Source: Mameliella sp. MMSF_3455
Lineage (GTDB): Bacteria; Pseudomonadota; Alphaproteobacteria; Rhodobacterales; Rhodobacteraceae
DNA length: 64,000 nt
Direction: 5' to 3'
Assembly: GCF_030733205.1 (NCBI RefSeq)
Contig: NZ_JASHJL010000018.1
Coordinates: 1 to 64,000 of the forward strand
Numbering within the stretch: position 1 is the first letter of the stretch; every line of letters begins with the position of its first letter. The position numbers were made by a program, and so were the translations under genes. This document shows positions 1 through 8,417 of this stretch, piece after piece. The notes under the pieces are model-generated. The model searched no databases. It was not told where the DNA came from and was given only the letters and a program-made list of their open reading frames with translations.

Positions 1-77
1 TGGCCATCCGCCGCTTCCTGCGCCCGGTCTGCTACCAGAACCTCCCCGACGCCCTGCTGCCCGGCGACCTGCGATAA
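1..77 (+). CDS. C-terminal end of an unidentified protein (cut by window start)
   Basis: The reading frame is open from base 3 to a TAA at 75-77, giving the last 24 residues of a protein that ends ...LPDALLPGDLR. It is followed within about 20 bases by a strong intrinsic terminator, which supports it being a genuine gene end. The fragment is too short to name. The next gene is a MaoC-phosphate acetyltransferase fusion, and in many proteobacteria such genes follow a PHA-synthase-like (DUF3141) gene. That would be a guess here, not something the residues show. Confidence 0.6.
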   Translation, partial: AIRRFLRPVCYQNLPDALLPGDLR

Positions 78-98
78 TTCAAACGCCAAAGACGATGG

Positions 99-127
99 AA
101 AGGCCCGGCGGCTTGCCGGGCCTTTTT
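99..127 (+). terminator. Rho-independent terminator
   Basis: A perfect 11-bp stem, AAAGGCCCGGC (99-109) pairing with GCCGGGCCTTT (115-125), has a 5-base loop and runs into a T tract (123-127). It lies 22 bases past the stop codon of the upstream gene and ends that transcript. Confidence 0.93.
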
Positions 128-264
128 CATGCGCGCCTTTGGGTACACGGCCGCAGGAACTCTCGTCACACTGGGCGGGTATTGACTTGGGTCATGTCGC
201 AGGGCGCCCCGTCCTGTAGGGCTGGGCATGTCCGTGGGCGGGTCGGGGAAAGGGGTTGCAGGCC

Positions 265-1653
265 ATGAAGATTGAAAACAGGACATTCGACGAACTGAAA
301 CCGGGGGACACCGCCGCGCTGCGGCGCCTGTGCACGCAGGACGACCTGATCGTCTTTGCCAATGTCTCGGGCAATCACAACCCGATGCATGTCTTCAACG
401 TGGACGGCGATGGCGACGGCGAACCGGAGGCCGTGGCGCCGGGGATGTTCGTGGGGGCACTGGTTTCCGCGGTGCTGGGCAACATGCTGCCCGGGGCGGG
501 GACGCTGTATCATGCGCAAAGCCTTGTCTTTCACAACCGCGCCCATGCAGGAGACGAACTGGAAAGCCGCGTCACCGTCACCGACCGCAACGACCAGACC
601 GGCATCGTGACGCTTGCGACAGAGGTCACACGACCGGCGGATGGCGCGCTGATCCTCTCTGGTGTGGCCGAAGTCGAGGCACCGCGCCGCAAGACCAGCT
701 ATTCCAGCCATGACCTGCCGGGGCTCATCGTCCAGCGTCATCGGCATTTCGAGAAGCTGCTGGCCAAAGCCGCCCCCCTGCCGCCGCTGGTGACGGCGGT
801 GATCGCACCGGAAGAGCCGAACTCGCTGGGCGGGGCACTGCTGGCGCGCGATCACACGTTGATCACCCCGATCCTCGTCGGCTGCCCGGACAGGATCGCG
901 GCCACGGCAGAAGACCTGGGGCAGAGCCTCGACGGGGTCGAGATCGTGACCGAACGGGATCACGTCGCCGCCGCCCGTGGCGCCGTGGCGCTGGTGACGG
1001 AGGGGCGGGCGGCTGCGCTGATGAAGGGCCATCTGCACACCGACGATTTGCTGCGCGCGGCATTGGACAAGCAGACCGGCCTGCGCGCGGGGCGTCGCTT
1101 TACCCATGTCTTCGTGATGGACGTGCCCGGGCTGGCGCACCCGCTGCTGGTGACGGACGCGGCAATCAACATCGCGCCCGATCTGAAGGCCAAGAAGGAC
1201 ATCGTCCAGAATGCCGTCGACCTGGCAATCAGCATCGGCATCGAGGAACCCAAGGTCGGCGTGCTGTCGGCGGTGGAAACGGTGAACCCCGACATCCCGT
1301 CCTCGGTCGATGCGGCGCTCTTGTCCAAGATGGCCGAGCGCAAGCAGATCACCGGCGGGCTGGTGGACGGCCCACTGGCGATGGACAATGCGGTCGATAT
1401 CGCCGCAGCACGGACAAAGGGGATTTTCTCGCCGGTTGCGGGCCGGGCAGAGGTGCTGGTGGTGCCGGACATCGACGCGGGCAACATGCTGGCCAAGCAG
1501 CTGACCTATATCAGCCACGCCGAGGCAGCGGGGCTGGTGCTGGGCGCGCGGGTGCCGATCATCCTCAACAGCCGCGCCGACGATGACATGTCTCGGCTGG
1601 CCTCCTGTGCGGTGGCGGCGCTGCACCATGCGCGTATCACGGGGACAGGGTGA
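265..1653 (+). CDS. Bifunctional enoyl-CoA hydratase / phosphate acetyltransferase
   Basis: A 462-residue two-domain protein. Residues about 10-140 form a MaoC/hydratase-2 hot-dog domain, with the conserved stretch SGNHNPMH near the start. Residues about 165-460 form a phosphate acetyl/butyryltransferase domain, which interconverts acyl-CoA and acyl phosphate. The family is named for this fusion. A TTG at 256 also opens the frame, but ATG 265 is preferred because AGGGG at 251-255 sits nine bases upstream. The usual downstream partner is acetate kinase, and here only a decayed remnant of it follows. Any acetyl or acyl phosphate made would therefore need a kinase encoded elsewhere. The enzyme is cytoplasmic and probably serves short-chain acyl-CoA or polyhydroxyalkanoate metabolism; substrate chain length cannot be read from the sequence. 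Confidence 0.92.
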   Translation: MKIENRTFDELKPGDTAALRRLCTQDDLIVFANVSGNHNPMHVFNVDGDGDGEPEAVAPGMFVGALVSAVLGNMLPGAGTLYHAQSLVFHNRAHAGDELESRVTVTDRNDQTGIVTLATEVTRPADGALILSGVAEVEAPRRKTSYSSHDLPGLIVQRHRHFEKLLAKAAPLPPLVTAVIAPEEPNSLGGALLARDHTLITPILVGCPDRIAATAEDLGQSLDGVEIVTERDHVAAARGAVALVTEGRAAALMKGHLHTDDLLRAALDKQTGLRAGRRFTHVFVMDVPGLAHPLLVTDAAINIAPDLKAKKDIVQNAVDLAISIGIEEPKVGVLSAVETVNPDIPSSVDAALLSKMAERKQITGGLVDGPLAMDNAVDIAAARTKGIFSPVAGRAEVLVVPDIDAGNMLAKQLTYISHAEAAGLVLGARVPIILNSRADDDMSRLASCAVAALHHARITGTG

Positions 1654-1663
1654 GGGCGCATGC

Positions 1664-1852
1664 GTCGGCCCTGAACGTCGGGTGGTCGTTGCGCACCTGG
1701 GCAATGGCGCGTCGATGTGAGGGCTGCTCTACCGCCGCTCGGGTGTGCTGGGCCTGTTGGTCATCAGGTCGGACATGTCGCGGATACTGGTGATCCCGAC
1801 AAACGAGGAACTGGTGATCGCCCTCGCCGCGATGGACCAAGGGGCTGGCTGA
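1664..1852 (+). pseudogene. ackA: Acetate kinase remnant, heavily deleted
   Basis: One frame directly after the phosphate acetyltransferase keeps three acetate kinase blocks in correct order. The first is the catalytic-region motif RRVVVAHLGNGASM (1676-1717). The second is LLYRRSGVLGLL followed by SDMSRI, matching the family's SGLLG...D-M-R segment. The third is the C-terminal end VIPTNEELVIA, which closely matches the end of E. coli AckA. A TGA at 1718-1720 interrupts the frame after the first block, and most of the roughly 400-residue protein is missing, including everything before the HLGNG motif and the segment between blocks two and three. The gene ends at the TGA at 1850-1852. It cannot encode a working kinase. 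Confidence 0.87.
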
Positions 1853-1858
1853 CCCCGA

Positions 1859-2911
1859 TCAGATCGGGACCAGATGATTGTCCCAGTGCAGGTCATGGGC
1901 GACATGGCTCTCGCCGCGCACTTCTCCGGTGCCGGATGTCAGCAGGAAGCCCGCGCCGCCGGCGGCCACGCCGCAGACGTCCTCCATGTCGATGCTCCGT
2001 TTGAGCGCACCGCTGCCAAGGTCAAAGACCTGCGCCAGCCCGCCACGCGGAGAGGTGATGGCAACCTCTCGGGCGTCGGCCAGCAGCGCCACGCTGCCCG
2101 CATACCCCTGCATCCGGGCGGCCTGCTCGGGCGGGGAGCTGAACAGGCGCGGGGTGCCGCCCTGTCGCGTGACGCCGATCAGAGGCGGATCTTCGGACAG
2201 ATCGCCCTGCCATTGCATCGCGAAGGCCACGGTGCCATCCGGCCCGACCGCCAAGTGACGGATCGAATTCTTGTGCAGCGAGCGCGCCAGCCGCTGTTGG
2301 TCTTGCAGCGCGCCCTCCGGTGACAGGAACGCAAGCGACGGCGCCATCAGCGGGATGTTCAGCTTGGTCCGGCCGGAATCGGGATGCGTCTCGATCCCGC
2401 CGTTGGCGATCACCAGCGTTTCGCCGTCCGGCATCAGGCGGATGTCATGCGGGCCGGTGCCGTGGCTGTCGAACTCACCCAGTCGCTTGCCGTCCAGAGA
2501 CCAGACCCCGACCACGCCGCGCGCGGCTGCATAGTCGTTTTCCGCCGTGTAGAGCCGCGTGCCATCGGGGGAAAAGACACCGTGACCGTAGAAATGCCGC
2601 CCTTCGGGGGCGTCGAACCGGGTGATTTCTTGGCCGGTCACGCAGTCCAGCACCACCGCAAAACGCCCTGGACGGCGGGCGAACCCCACGGCAATGGGCT
2701 GTGTCGGATGGGCAGCGGCAGCATGGCCTCGGTCGGGCAGGGGGCAGGCAAAGGTGATCTGGCCTGCGGCGCTCAGCCCGCAAAGCTGATACCGCCCGTC
2801 GCGGGTCATCGCCGCTGACAGGAAGGCGGGCGATCCGGCCTCGGCCCATGTCGGGCGCGGGCAGGCCGTGGCAGCCAGAAGACCGGCCAGAAAGTGTCGC
2901 CGGTTGGCCAA
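1859..2911 (-). CDS. DUF1513 family Tat-exported beta-propeller protein
   Basis: About 350 residues. The N-terminus, NRRHFLAGLLAATA, is a twin-arginine signal, so the folded protein is probably exported to the periplasm. The remainder resembles a beta-propeller (repeated blades such as FSPDGTRLYTAEND and LMPDGETLVIANGG) typical of DUF1513. The start is taken as TTG at 2911, one base past the stop of the imelysin gene; a longer in-frame extension upstream is antisense-like and overlaps imelysin. It is the last gene of the iron operon. DUF1513 proteins are regularly found beside imelysin and di-haem oxidoreductase genes, so a role in periplasmic iron handling is inferred; the biochemical function is unknown. 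Confidence 0.85.
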   Translation of the reverse strand: MANRRHFLAGLLAATACPRPTWAEAGSPAFLSAAMTRDGRYQLCGLSAAGQITFACPLPDRGHAAAAHPTQPIAVGFARRPGRFAVVLDCVTGQEITRFDAPEGRHFYGHGVFSPDGTRLYTAENDYAAARGVVGVWSLDGKRLGEFDSHGTGPHDIRLMPDGETLVIANGGIETHPDSGRTKLNIPLMAPSLAFLSPEGALQDQQRLARSLHKNSIRHLAVGPDGTVAFAMQWQGDLSEDPPLIGVTRQGGTPRLFSSPPEQAARMQGYAGSVALLADAREVAITSPRGGLAQVFDLGSGALKRSIDMEDVCGVAAGGAGFLLTSGTGEVRGESHVAHDLHWDNHLVPI

Positions 2912-2912
2912 C

Positions 2913-3902
2913 TCAATCCCCGTCCATCGAGTTGAACCCGGCCGCGATGCCGAGGCGGGGGCCAAGATCCTGCGCGACGATTTCGCGGATCTCCGAGATG
3001 CGCTGTTGCAGCGCTTCGATGCGGATGCGGCCCATCGGATCGCCGACCCCGGCAAAGACCGGATCATCCAGATTGTCGGCCCGGGTCAGGGCGCGGGCAA
3101 AGGCGGTGTCAAGCGCTGCGTCCCCGCCGGACAGTCGTGTGCCCAGGTCGCGCAGCGCCGCCAGCGACAGCATGACATGGCGCAGCGAGCGGCCAGAGCG
3201 GCGCGCCTCGGCGCGCATCGGGCGGGGACGGTCATAGCTGCCCATCGGGCGCCCGATCCGCGTGTCCCCGGTGAATTCCAATCCCGTCGACAGGGCGGTG
3301 AACAACTGTTTCGCCGCTTCGTCCGCCGTGCGGTAGGTGTCGTTGCCGGGATGGCGCATCAGGTCGGCATATCCGGTTTCCCAATCCGCGAGGATCGCCG
3401 CCGAGGTCGCGGCGATGTCGGCGCTCATGACTTGCACCAGCGCACAGCGGTAGGCCTCGCTCCCCGCGTTGCTGAACTGGTCGTTGTAGAGCAGGAACTC
3501 CATCGCGTAAAACCCGCGTGCCGCGATCGAGACCTTCTGGAAACTGTCCAGGCTTTCGACCGCCGGGTCCTCGTCCCGGATCAACTGTCCCAGCGCCTTG
3601 GGCGTCGCGCCCCGGCTGTCCGGCCAGAAGGCCAGAGCAAAGGCCCGGTCGCCCTGTTCAGAAGGGCCGAACCGCAGGTGGCTGACCGCGATCCAGGCAT
3701 CGAAACCCGCGCCATAGGCCTCTTGCAGCTTGGGGTCGCCTGCCGTGCAATGCTGTTCTGCCGTGGTGGCCAGCGCGGCCGTGCTCTCGGCCAGCGCCTG
3801 GTAGCCGGGCAGGACATGGGCGTCGACGATGGCGCCCACGTCGGGCGCCTGGGCCAGAGCCGGAGAGGCGGCAAACACGAGGGCGAATAGGCTGTTGCGC
3901 AT
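2913..3902 (-). CDS. Imelysin family periplasmic protein (variant motif)
   Basis: 329 residues with a Sec signal peptide (residues 1-18, ending ALAQA). The rest is the helical imelysin fold, a periplasmic or surface family linked to iron uptake. The family signature GxHxxE appears here as G130-F-Y-A-M-E135, so the His is replaced by Tyr while Glu is kept. The sister protein at 6153-7430 keeps the full motif. It lies one base after the di-haem oxidoreductase gene and one base before the DUF1513 gene, so all three are translationally linked. The family call is secure; whether this copy binds metal through the altered site is open. Confidence 0.9.
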   Translation of the reverse strand: MRNSLFALVFAASPALAQAPDVGAIVDAHVLPGYQALAESTAALATTAEQHCTAGDPKLQEAYGAGFDAWIAVSHLRFGPSEQGDRAFALAFWPDSRGATPKALGQLIRDEDPAVESLDSFQKVSIAARGFYAMEFLLYNDQFSNAGSEAYRCALVQVMSADIAATSAAILADWETGYADLMRHPGNDTYRTADEAAKQLFTALSTGLEFTGDTRIGRPMGSYDRPRPMRAEARRSGRSLRHVMLSLAALRDLGTRLSGGDAALDTAFARALTRADNLDDPVFAGVGDPMGRIRIEALQQRISEIREIVAQDLGPRLGIAAGFNSMDGD

Positions 3903-3903
3903 G

Positions 3904-5418
3904 TCAGAGGCTTTCCAGAAAGGCGATCAGGGCGTTGCGGTCGGGCGGCGGCATCCGGGTGACGGCGTCGCGGCTGGGCTGCGCCTCGCCCCCGTGCCAG
4001 AGGATCGCCTCCAGCAGAGAGCGCGCGCGGCCATCGTGCAGGAACGTGGTATGCCCCGAAACCTGCTGCGTCAAACCGGTCCCCCAAAGCGGCGCGGTGC
4101 GCCACTCCCGGCCCGTGGCCCGTGCCTCGGGTCGCCCGTCCGCCAGACCGGGGCCCATGTCATGCAAGAGCATGTCGGTATAGGGCCAGATCAGCTGGAA
4201 ACTGTGTTCCGGCCGGTCGGGCAGGCGATGGGTGACGAACTTCGGCCTGTGGCAATCGGCGCACCCGCTGTCGTGAAAGACCTGCTTGCCGCGCAGCACC
4301 TGCGGGTCGTCCAGGTTGCGGCGCGCGGGAACGCCCAGGTTGCGGCTGTAGAAGGCGGTCAGTTCCAACCCCTCGGCATCGACCTCGAAACCGCGCGCGT
4401 CACCGTCGCCATGCGGCGCGGCCTGACAGTCGGCCTGCATGTCGGTGCACTCGCCCGCGCCCGCCGGGAACAGCGGGCTGGATATGCCGATGTCGCCGAC
4501 AAAGGCCGCCGCCGTCTGTTCCAGGATCGTCGGGTTGCCCGCCTTGTGACCGAAACGGCCCAGCATCGGCATGTCGAACTCCACCGACCAGACGACATTC
4601 GCCCGGCCCGAAATGCCGTCGCCATTTGCATCGTCGGGGTCGGCCCCGGCCAGGATATCCGCTGCCGGGACCGCCTCCAGCAGGCCAAGTCCGATCATCT
4701 GGGGGGCCACCCGGGGCGAAAGCATGGCCTCCGGGTGCAGCGGACCATAGCCAAGGTCGGCGGCGGTATAGGTCGGTTTGCGCAGGCTGGCGGTTTCGCC
4801 GCCCGACAGGGGAACGGTGATTTCCTCGTAGTCGATTTGCAGGCGGTATTCGGGCGCATGGCCCGGCAGGCTGAAGTCCTGCAATTGCGTGCCATAGGTC
4901 GGCTCGGGCGCGCTGGCGATATAGTCCTCGATCTCGGGGATCATGTCCTCGGGCCCGCCGGGCACCGAGACCCGCAGAAACATGGAAATCGCCTTGTCGC
5001 TCGGCCCATCAGGCGGGTGGCCGCGCCCGTCCTTGATGTGGCAGCGCTGACAGGATCGGGCATTGAACAGCGGCCCCAAGCCGTCAGAGGCGAGGGTGGA
5101 GGAGGGCGACGACACCCAGATCTTGCGAAACAGCCCGTTGCCGACCTTGAAGGTCAGTTCACCCTCGAAATCGAGACTGGCGGAAGGCAGGGAAAAGGCA
5201 TTTGCATCCGGCGTCACGCGCACGGTGGCGGCGCCGGCGGACTTGTCCTCGAACCGTTCGGGCGTATCGAAACCCTCGGGCGGCGCCAGCACCTTGGCGA
5301 TGCGCGCGGTTTCGGCCGGGGTGCGGGGGGTGATGCTCAGATGCGGTTCATCAAGAGGGCCCGCCACGGCGGCGGGCCCCATGAGGACGGCAATAAGGGC
5401 CAGTTTATTCGGCTTCAT
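3904..5418 (-). CDS. Di-haem oxidoreductase (DUF1111, thiol oxidoreductase-like)
   Basis: 504 residues with an N-terminal signal peptide (residues about 1-19). Two covalent haem c motifs are visible: CQRCH at 123-127 and CADCH at 385-389, as expected for the di-haem oxidoreductase family distantly related to cytochrome c peroxidases. It should be periplasmic and need the Ccm system for haem attachment. The start, ATG 5418, overlaps the end of the bacterioferritin gene by 14 bases. Between two imelysins in an iron operon, a redox role such as changing the oxidation state of iron is plausible but inferred. Confidence 0.9.
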   Translation of the reverse strand: MKPNKLALIAVLMGPAAVAGPLDEPHLSITPRTPAETARIAKVLAPPEGFDTPERFEDKSAGAATVRVTPDANAFSLPSASLDFEGELTFKVGNGLFRKIWVSSPSSTLASDGLGPLFNARSCQRCHIKDGRGHPPDGPSDKAISMFLRVSVPGGPEDMIPEIEDYIASAPEPTYGTQLQDFSLPGHAPEYRLQIDYEEITVPLSGGETASLRKPTYTAADLGYGPLHPEAMLSPRVAPQMIGLGLLEAVPAADILAGADPDDANGDGISGRANVVWSVEFDMPMLGRFGHKAGNPTILEQTAAAFVGDIGISSPLFPAGAGECTDMQADCQAAPHGDGDARGFEVDAEGLELTAFYSRNLGVPARRNLDDPQVLRGKQVFHDSGCADCHRPKFVTHRLPDRPEHSFQLIWPYTDMLLHDMGPGLADGRPEARATGREWRTAPLWGTGLTQQVSGHTTFLHDGRARSLLEAILWHGGEAQPSRDAVTRMPPPDRNALIAFLESL

Positions 5419-5890
5419 CCATCTTCGACGCGTTGAGGTGGGCATAGTTCTCGGCGCCGACACGATCGTGCAGGTCAAGCTGGGTTTCGAGAAAGTCGAT
5501 ATGACCCTCTTCATCGGCCAGCAGCTGGTCGAACAGCTCCTTGGTGACGTGATCCCCGGCCTCGTGACAGTATTCGCGGGCCTCCTTGTAGAGCGCGCGC
5601 GCCTCCTGTTCGGCGGCAAGATCGCATTCCAGCGTTTCTTTGGGCGTCTGGCCGATGCGCAGCGGATCCAGCTTTTGCAGGTTGGGATGCCCTTCGAGAA
5701 AGACGATCCGTTCCATCAGCTTGTCCGCGTGGTTCATCTCTTCGATGCTTTCCTCGCGGCTTTTCTTGGCCATGTGGCCAAGGCCCCAGTCCTCTTGCAG
5801 CTTGTAGTGCAGCCAGTACTGGCTGATCGCCGTCAACTCGCTGCGCAATGCGCGGTTCAGGTAGTCGATGACTTTCGGGTCGCCTTGCAT
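5405..5890 (-). CDS. bfr: Bacterioferritin
   Basis: 161 residues, the usual length. Every key residue of the E. coli protein is at the same number: ferroxidase ligands Glu18, Glu51, His54, Glu94, Glu127 and His130, and the haem-binding Met52. The product is therefore expected to be a haem-containing 24-mer that oxidises Fe(II) and stores it as a ferric mineral in the cytoplasm. It overlaps the end of bfd upstream (by 34 bases) and the start of the di-haem oxidoreductase gene downstream (by 14 bases), so its translation is coupled to both. Confidence 0.97.
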   Translation of the reverse strand: MQGDPKVIDYLNRALRSELTAISQYWLHYKLQEDWGLGHMAKKSREESIEEMNHADKLMERIVFLEGHPNLQKLDPLRIGQTPKETLECDLAAEQEARALYKEAREYCHEAGDHVTKELFDQLLADEEGHIDFLETQLDLHDRVGAENYAHLNASKMDEAE

Positions 5891-6132
5891 GGTCGGGTTT
5901 CCTGTGTTGCTCCGCCCCGGAGGTTACGGAGGTGCATGGGGACTTCCAAGTTCTGATTCTTGCGCATGGTGCCAAGGAACAGCGGCATGCATCCGCCGCA
6001 ATCCGCGGCCTTGCCCAATGCGTGGTAGATCTTGCCTGGTGTGATGAGGGTCTCAGGGTCCGCCGCCCGCATCCAGTCGATGGCGGAATGAATGTCGTGA
6101 TCGGTGATGTTCTGGCAATGACAGATGATCAT
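5857..6132 (-). CDS. bfd: Bacterioferritin-associated ferredoxin
   Basis: 91 residues. The first 50 form the [2Fe-2S] BFD-like domain, with the ligand pattern C4-x-C6...C45-x2-C48. Bfd reduces the haem of bacterioferritin so that stored iron is released. Its location directly upstream of bfr, overlapping it by 34 bases in another frame, fits this role. Residues past about 65 are encoded in the overlap with bfr and look unstructured, so the extended tail may simply result from a shifted stop codon. Confidence 0.92.
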   Translation of the reverse strand: MIICHCQNITDHDIHSAIDWMRAADPETLITPGKIYHALGKAADCGGCMPLFLGTMRKNQNLEVPMHLRNLRGGATQETRPCKATRKSSTT

Positions 6133-6152
6133 GGCGGCGGATCCGGTTGGGT

Positions 6153-7430
6153 TTACTGGAAGACGGCGTCGGGGTCGTCGAGGCTGTCCGAACCTTCGAT
6201 GGCGGTGCCCTCGGCACCCAGCAGGGCGACGATGCGTTCGATGCTGCGGGTCTGGTCGATCAAACCGTTGACGCCGCCCATGACCAGCGCCTCACCGGCT
6301 TCGGATCCGCGTTCCAGCATCATGTCATAGCTGAACCCGGCCTCGGCGGCGGACTTGATCCGGCCAAGCGCCTTCATGGTCTGCGCCAACTTGTCCTGCA
6401 TTTCGGCGTCCAGCGCGGCATCGGCTTCGGCGACGAGGTCGGCCAGGGACGGGCCGCTGACCAGCGAGCCGTCGATGCGGACGTATTCGCCCAGATAGAC
6501 GTTCTGGATGCCCAGCCCGTCGTAGTAGTGGCTGTTGTGCGTGTTGTCCGAGAAACAGTCGTGCTCTTCCTCGGGATCGTTCAGCATCAGGCCCAGGCGC
6601 ATCCGTTCGCCCGCCTGCTCCCCGTAGGATAGCGAGCCCATGCCGGTCAGCATCGCCGTGATGCCGGCGGCCTCGTCCGCCATCAGGGTGCTGCGTGCCT
6701 CACCGCCCTCGGCCCATTGGGCAGCCATCCATTCCAGGTCCGAAACGAGCAGGTCGGTCGCCGCCTTGAGGTAGTCGCCGCGGCGGTCGCAATTGTCATT
6801 CGTGCAGGCCTCGCCTTGGGCATAGTCGGTCCAGGGGCGGTTGCCGGCGCCATGCGCGTGACCGTTCAGGTCCTGCCCCCAGAGCAGGAACTCGATGGCG
6901 TGATAGCCGGTGGCCACGTTGGCCTCGACCCCGTCGGCCTCGTGCAGGGTGTCGGACAGCAGGGCGGGGGTGATCTCTGCCGCGTCCACGGTCTCGCCCG
7001 AGATGGTCAGCGAGGGCGAGGCGACGACGTTCAGCGCGGCCAGCGCGTTTTCATCGGTCGGGCCGCCATAGGTCATGTCGACATAGTCGATCAGGCCCTC
7101 GTCCAGCGGCCAGGCATTCACCTTGCCTTCCCAGTCGTCCACGATGGCATTGCCGAACCGGTAGACCTCGCTCTGCTGATAGGGGACGCGGGCGGCCAGC
7201 CAGGCGGATTTCGCCGTTTGCAGGGTTTCCGCCGAAGGGGTCGCGATCAGCGCGTCGACGGCCGACTGCAGGCGTTGGGCGGCGATCAGGCTGTCGCCAT
7301 AGATCGCCTCGGCGATGTCGGCATAGTTGTCCAGAACCTCGGCCCTGGAAACCTCGGCGAGGGCGGAACCGGCGGCGAGGGTCAGCGCCAGCGCGCTGGT
7401 CGCAAGGGTCCGGGTGGTCTTGATCTTCAC
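6153..7430 (-). CDS. Imelysin family periplasmic iron-regulated protein (IrpA-like)
   Basis: 425 residues from GTG 7430, chosen because AAGAGGA (7437-7443) lies at a good ribosome-binding distance and a signal peptide (ending GSALAE) follows directly; the open frame extends further but without a better start. The signature GxHxxE is intact at G175-Y-H-A-I-E180, followed by FLLWGQDLNG. Length and the NTHNSHYYDGLGI segment fit the larger, IrpA-like imelysins. It is probably a periplasmic iron-binding or transfer component. It follows the unknown Cys-rich gene by 23 bases and precedes bfd by 20. Confidence 0.92.
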   Translation of the reverse strand: MKIKTTRTLATSALALTLAAGSALAEVSRAEVLDNYADIAEAIYGDSLIAAQRLQSAVDALIATPSAETLQTAKSAWLAARVPYQQSEVYRFGNAIVDDWEGKVNAWPLDEGLIDYVDMTYGGPTDENALAALNVVASPSLTISGETVDAAEITPALLSDTLHEADGVEANVATGYHAIEFLLWGQDLNGHAHGAGNRPWTDYAQGEACTNDNCDRRGDYLKAATDLLVSDLEWMAAQWAEGGEARSTLMADEAAGITAMLTGMGSLSYGEQAGERMRLGLMLNDPEEEHDCFSDNTHNSHYYDGLGIQNVYLGEYVRIDGSLVSGPSLADLVAEADAALDAEMQDKLAQTMKALGRIKSAAEAGFSYDMMLERGSEAGEALVMGGVNGLIDQTRSIERIVALLGAEGTAIEGSDSLDDPDAVFQ

Positions 7431-7453
7431 TGTCTTTGTCCTCTTGGCGTTTG

Positions 7454-7936
7454 CTAGTGGAGTGTCCGCGGAGTGTTCGGGCCCGCTTTGCGCGATGTCC
7501 CGGCGGGAGTTCGGCAGGTCATGCGGCGCAGCGCGAGGCCGAAATCCTCGGCCAGCCCGGCCAGGATCGGGGCCATGTCGGGCCGCACCAATGTCATCGC
7601 CAGCAACAGCGCGTCCTCGCGCTGACCTTCGCTGGCGTATCCGATGAAGGTGGCAAAGCAGGACTCGTCGGCGCCCAGGCATTTGCAGGTGACGTGGTGG
7701 CGCATCAGCGGGCGCCGGCAATGGCGCGCGCAAAGCGCACAGAGTTCCTCGAAGGCGCCCAGGGCCTGGCGGCCTTCGGCGGCTCCAAGGTGGCGGGCGA
7801 AATCATTCCAGACCTCGCTGCGGGAGGCATCGCCGTCGTTCCACAGCCTCAGGTACAGGACCGCCCCCGCCTCGACCGGGCCAAGTTCGGACAGGTAACC
7901 CACCGGCGCACCGCCTCTTTCGACCATGCCGCTCAT
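7454..7936 (-). CDS. Conserved Cys-rich protein of unknown function in the iron operon
   Basis: 160 residues with no signal peptide or membrane segment. I do not recognise a domain. Visible features are a Cys/His-rich middle part: CALCARHCRRPLMRHH followed closely by CKC and ESC, a spacing that could hold a metal or iron-sulfur cluster. The start codon overlaps the hemP stop as ATGA and a 23-base gap separates it from the imelysin gene, so it is clearly in the operon. The coding frame is supported by this coupling. A cytoplasmic role in haem or iron handling is a guess from context. Confidence 0.78.
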   Translation of the reverse strand: MSGMVERGGAPVGYLSELGPVEAGAVLYLRLWNDGDASRSEVWNDFARHLGAAEGRQALGAFEELCALCARHCRRPLMRHHVTCKCLGADESCFATFIGYASEGQREDALLLAMTLVRPDMAPILAGLAEDFGLALRRMTCRTPAGTSRKAGPNTPRTLH

Positions 7937-8094
7937 TTCGTCAGGATCAGTTTGCCGGCGCGGGTGATGCGCAGGATGTAAAGCTGGTCGGCGAGGCGGA
8001 TGCGGGCCAGATCACCGCCCTCGGTCAAGTCGCGGGCGTCATAGACGGGCAGGGGGTCGGCCTGCCCGCTGTCGGTCGCTGTGCTCAGGCCCAT
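7933..8094 (-). CDS. hemP: Hemin uptake protein HemP
   Basis: 53 residues with the family core DARDLTEGGDLARIRL followed by YILRITRAGKLILTK at the very C-terminus, diagnostic of HemP/HmuP. The first 17 residues are a variable tail. HemP proteins are small cytoplasmic factors needed for expression of haem uptake genes in several bacteria. The start at ATG 8094 overlaps the end of a small upstream frame by ten bases, and its stop overlaps the next start as ATGA. Too short for a usual ORF cut-off but a confident call. Confidence 0.94.
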   Translation of the reverse strand: MGLSTATDSGQADPLPVYDARDLTEGGDLARIRLADQLYILRITRAGKLILTK

Positions 8095-8234
8095 GTCCGT
8101 CCCTCCGGTTTGCCTTCGATCCGGTCGAACAGGCGTTCGAGGGAAAACAGGGTGGAAAAGCCAAGTGTCACGGGCCGCCGGTCGCCCTCGCCGGGCGTTC
8201 GGGGATCTGCGGCAATGTCGCTGACGTTCAGCAT
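8085..8234 (-). CDS. Putative 49-residue leader peptide upstream of hemP
   Basis: A short frame from ATG 8234 has GGAG seven bases upstream, and its stop overlaps the hemP start by ten bases. The product begins MLNVSDIAADPRTPGE and contains TLGFSTLFSLERLF; it has no signal peptide or known motif. The ribosome site and the coupling to hemP argue that it is translated. It is the first gene after the candidate operator at 8334-8352. It could be a real small protein or a leader that couples translation into hemP. Confidence 0.5.
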   Translation of the reverse strand: MLNVSDIAADPRTPGEGDRRPVTLGFSTLFSLERLFDRIEGKPEGRTWA

Positions 8235-8333
8235 CATGGGTCTCCGCGTGCCGGATTTCATCGTTGGCTTGGCCCGGATTCGAGGGGCTGGCTGGGATGA
8301 TCCAAAGCTGACTATTTCTGTATGGTTTGTCAA

Positions 8334-8352
8334 TCCGACAAATTTTGTCGGA
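8334..8352. promoter_or_regulatory. Perfect 19-bp palindrome, candidate iron operator
   Basis: TCCGACAAA and TTTGTCGGA form exact 9-bp arms around a single central base, about 100 bases upstream of the first gene of the iron operon. On the minus strand a TTGACA overlaps the downstream edge of the palindrome and could be a -35 box, which would suit a repressor. The symmetry and location suggest an iron-responsive regulator. The sequence is not the classical Fur 19-mer nor the Irr ICE box, so the regulator is not assigned. Confidence 0.6.
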
Positions 8353-8417
8353 TAAGGGCGTGCGCGCAACCTGCCGGAATCCCCGCGGTTTCCGCAGCGG
8401 CAGCCCGTCGGCAGCAT

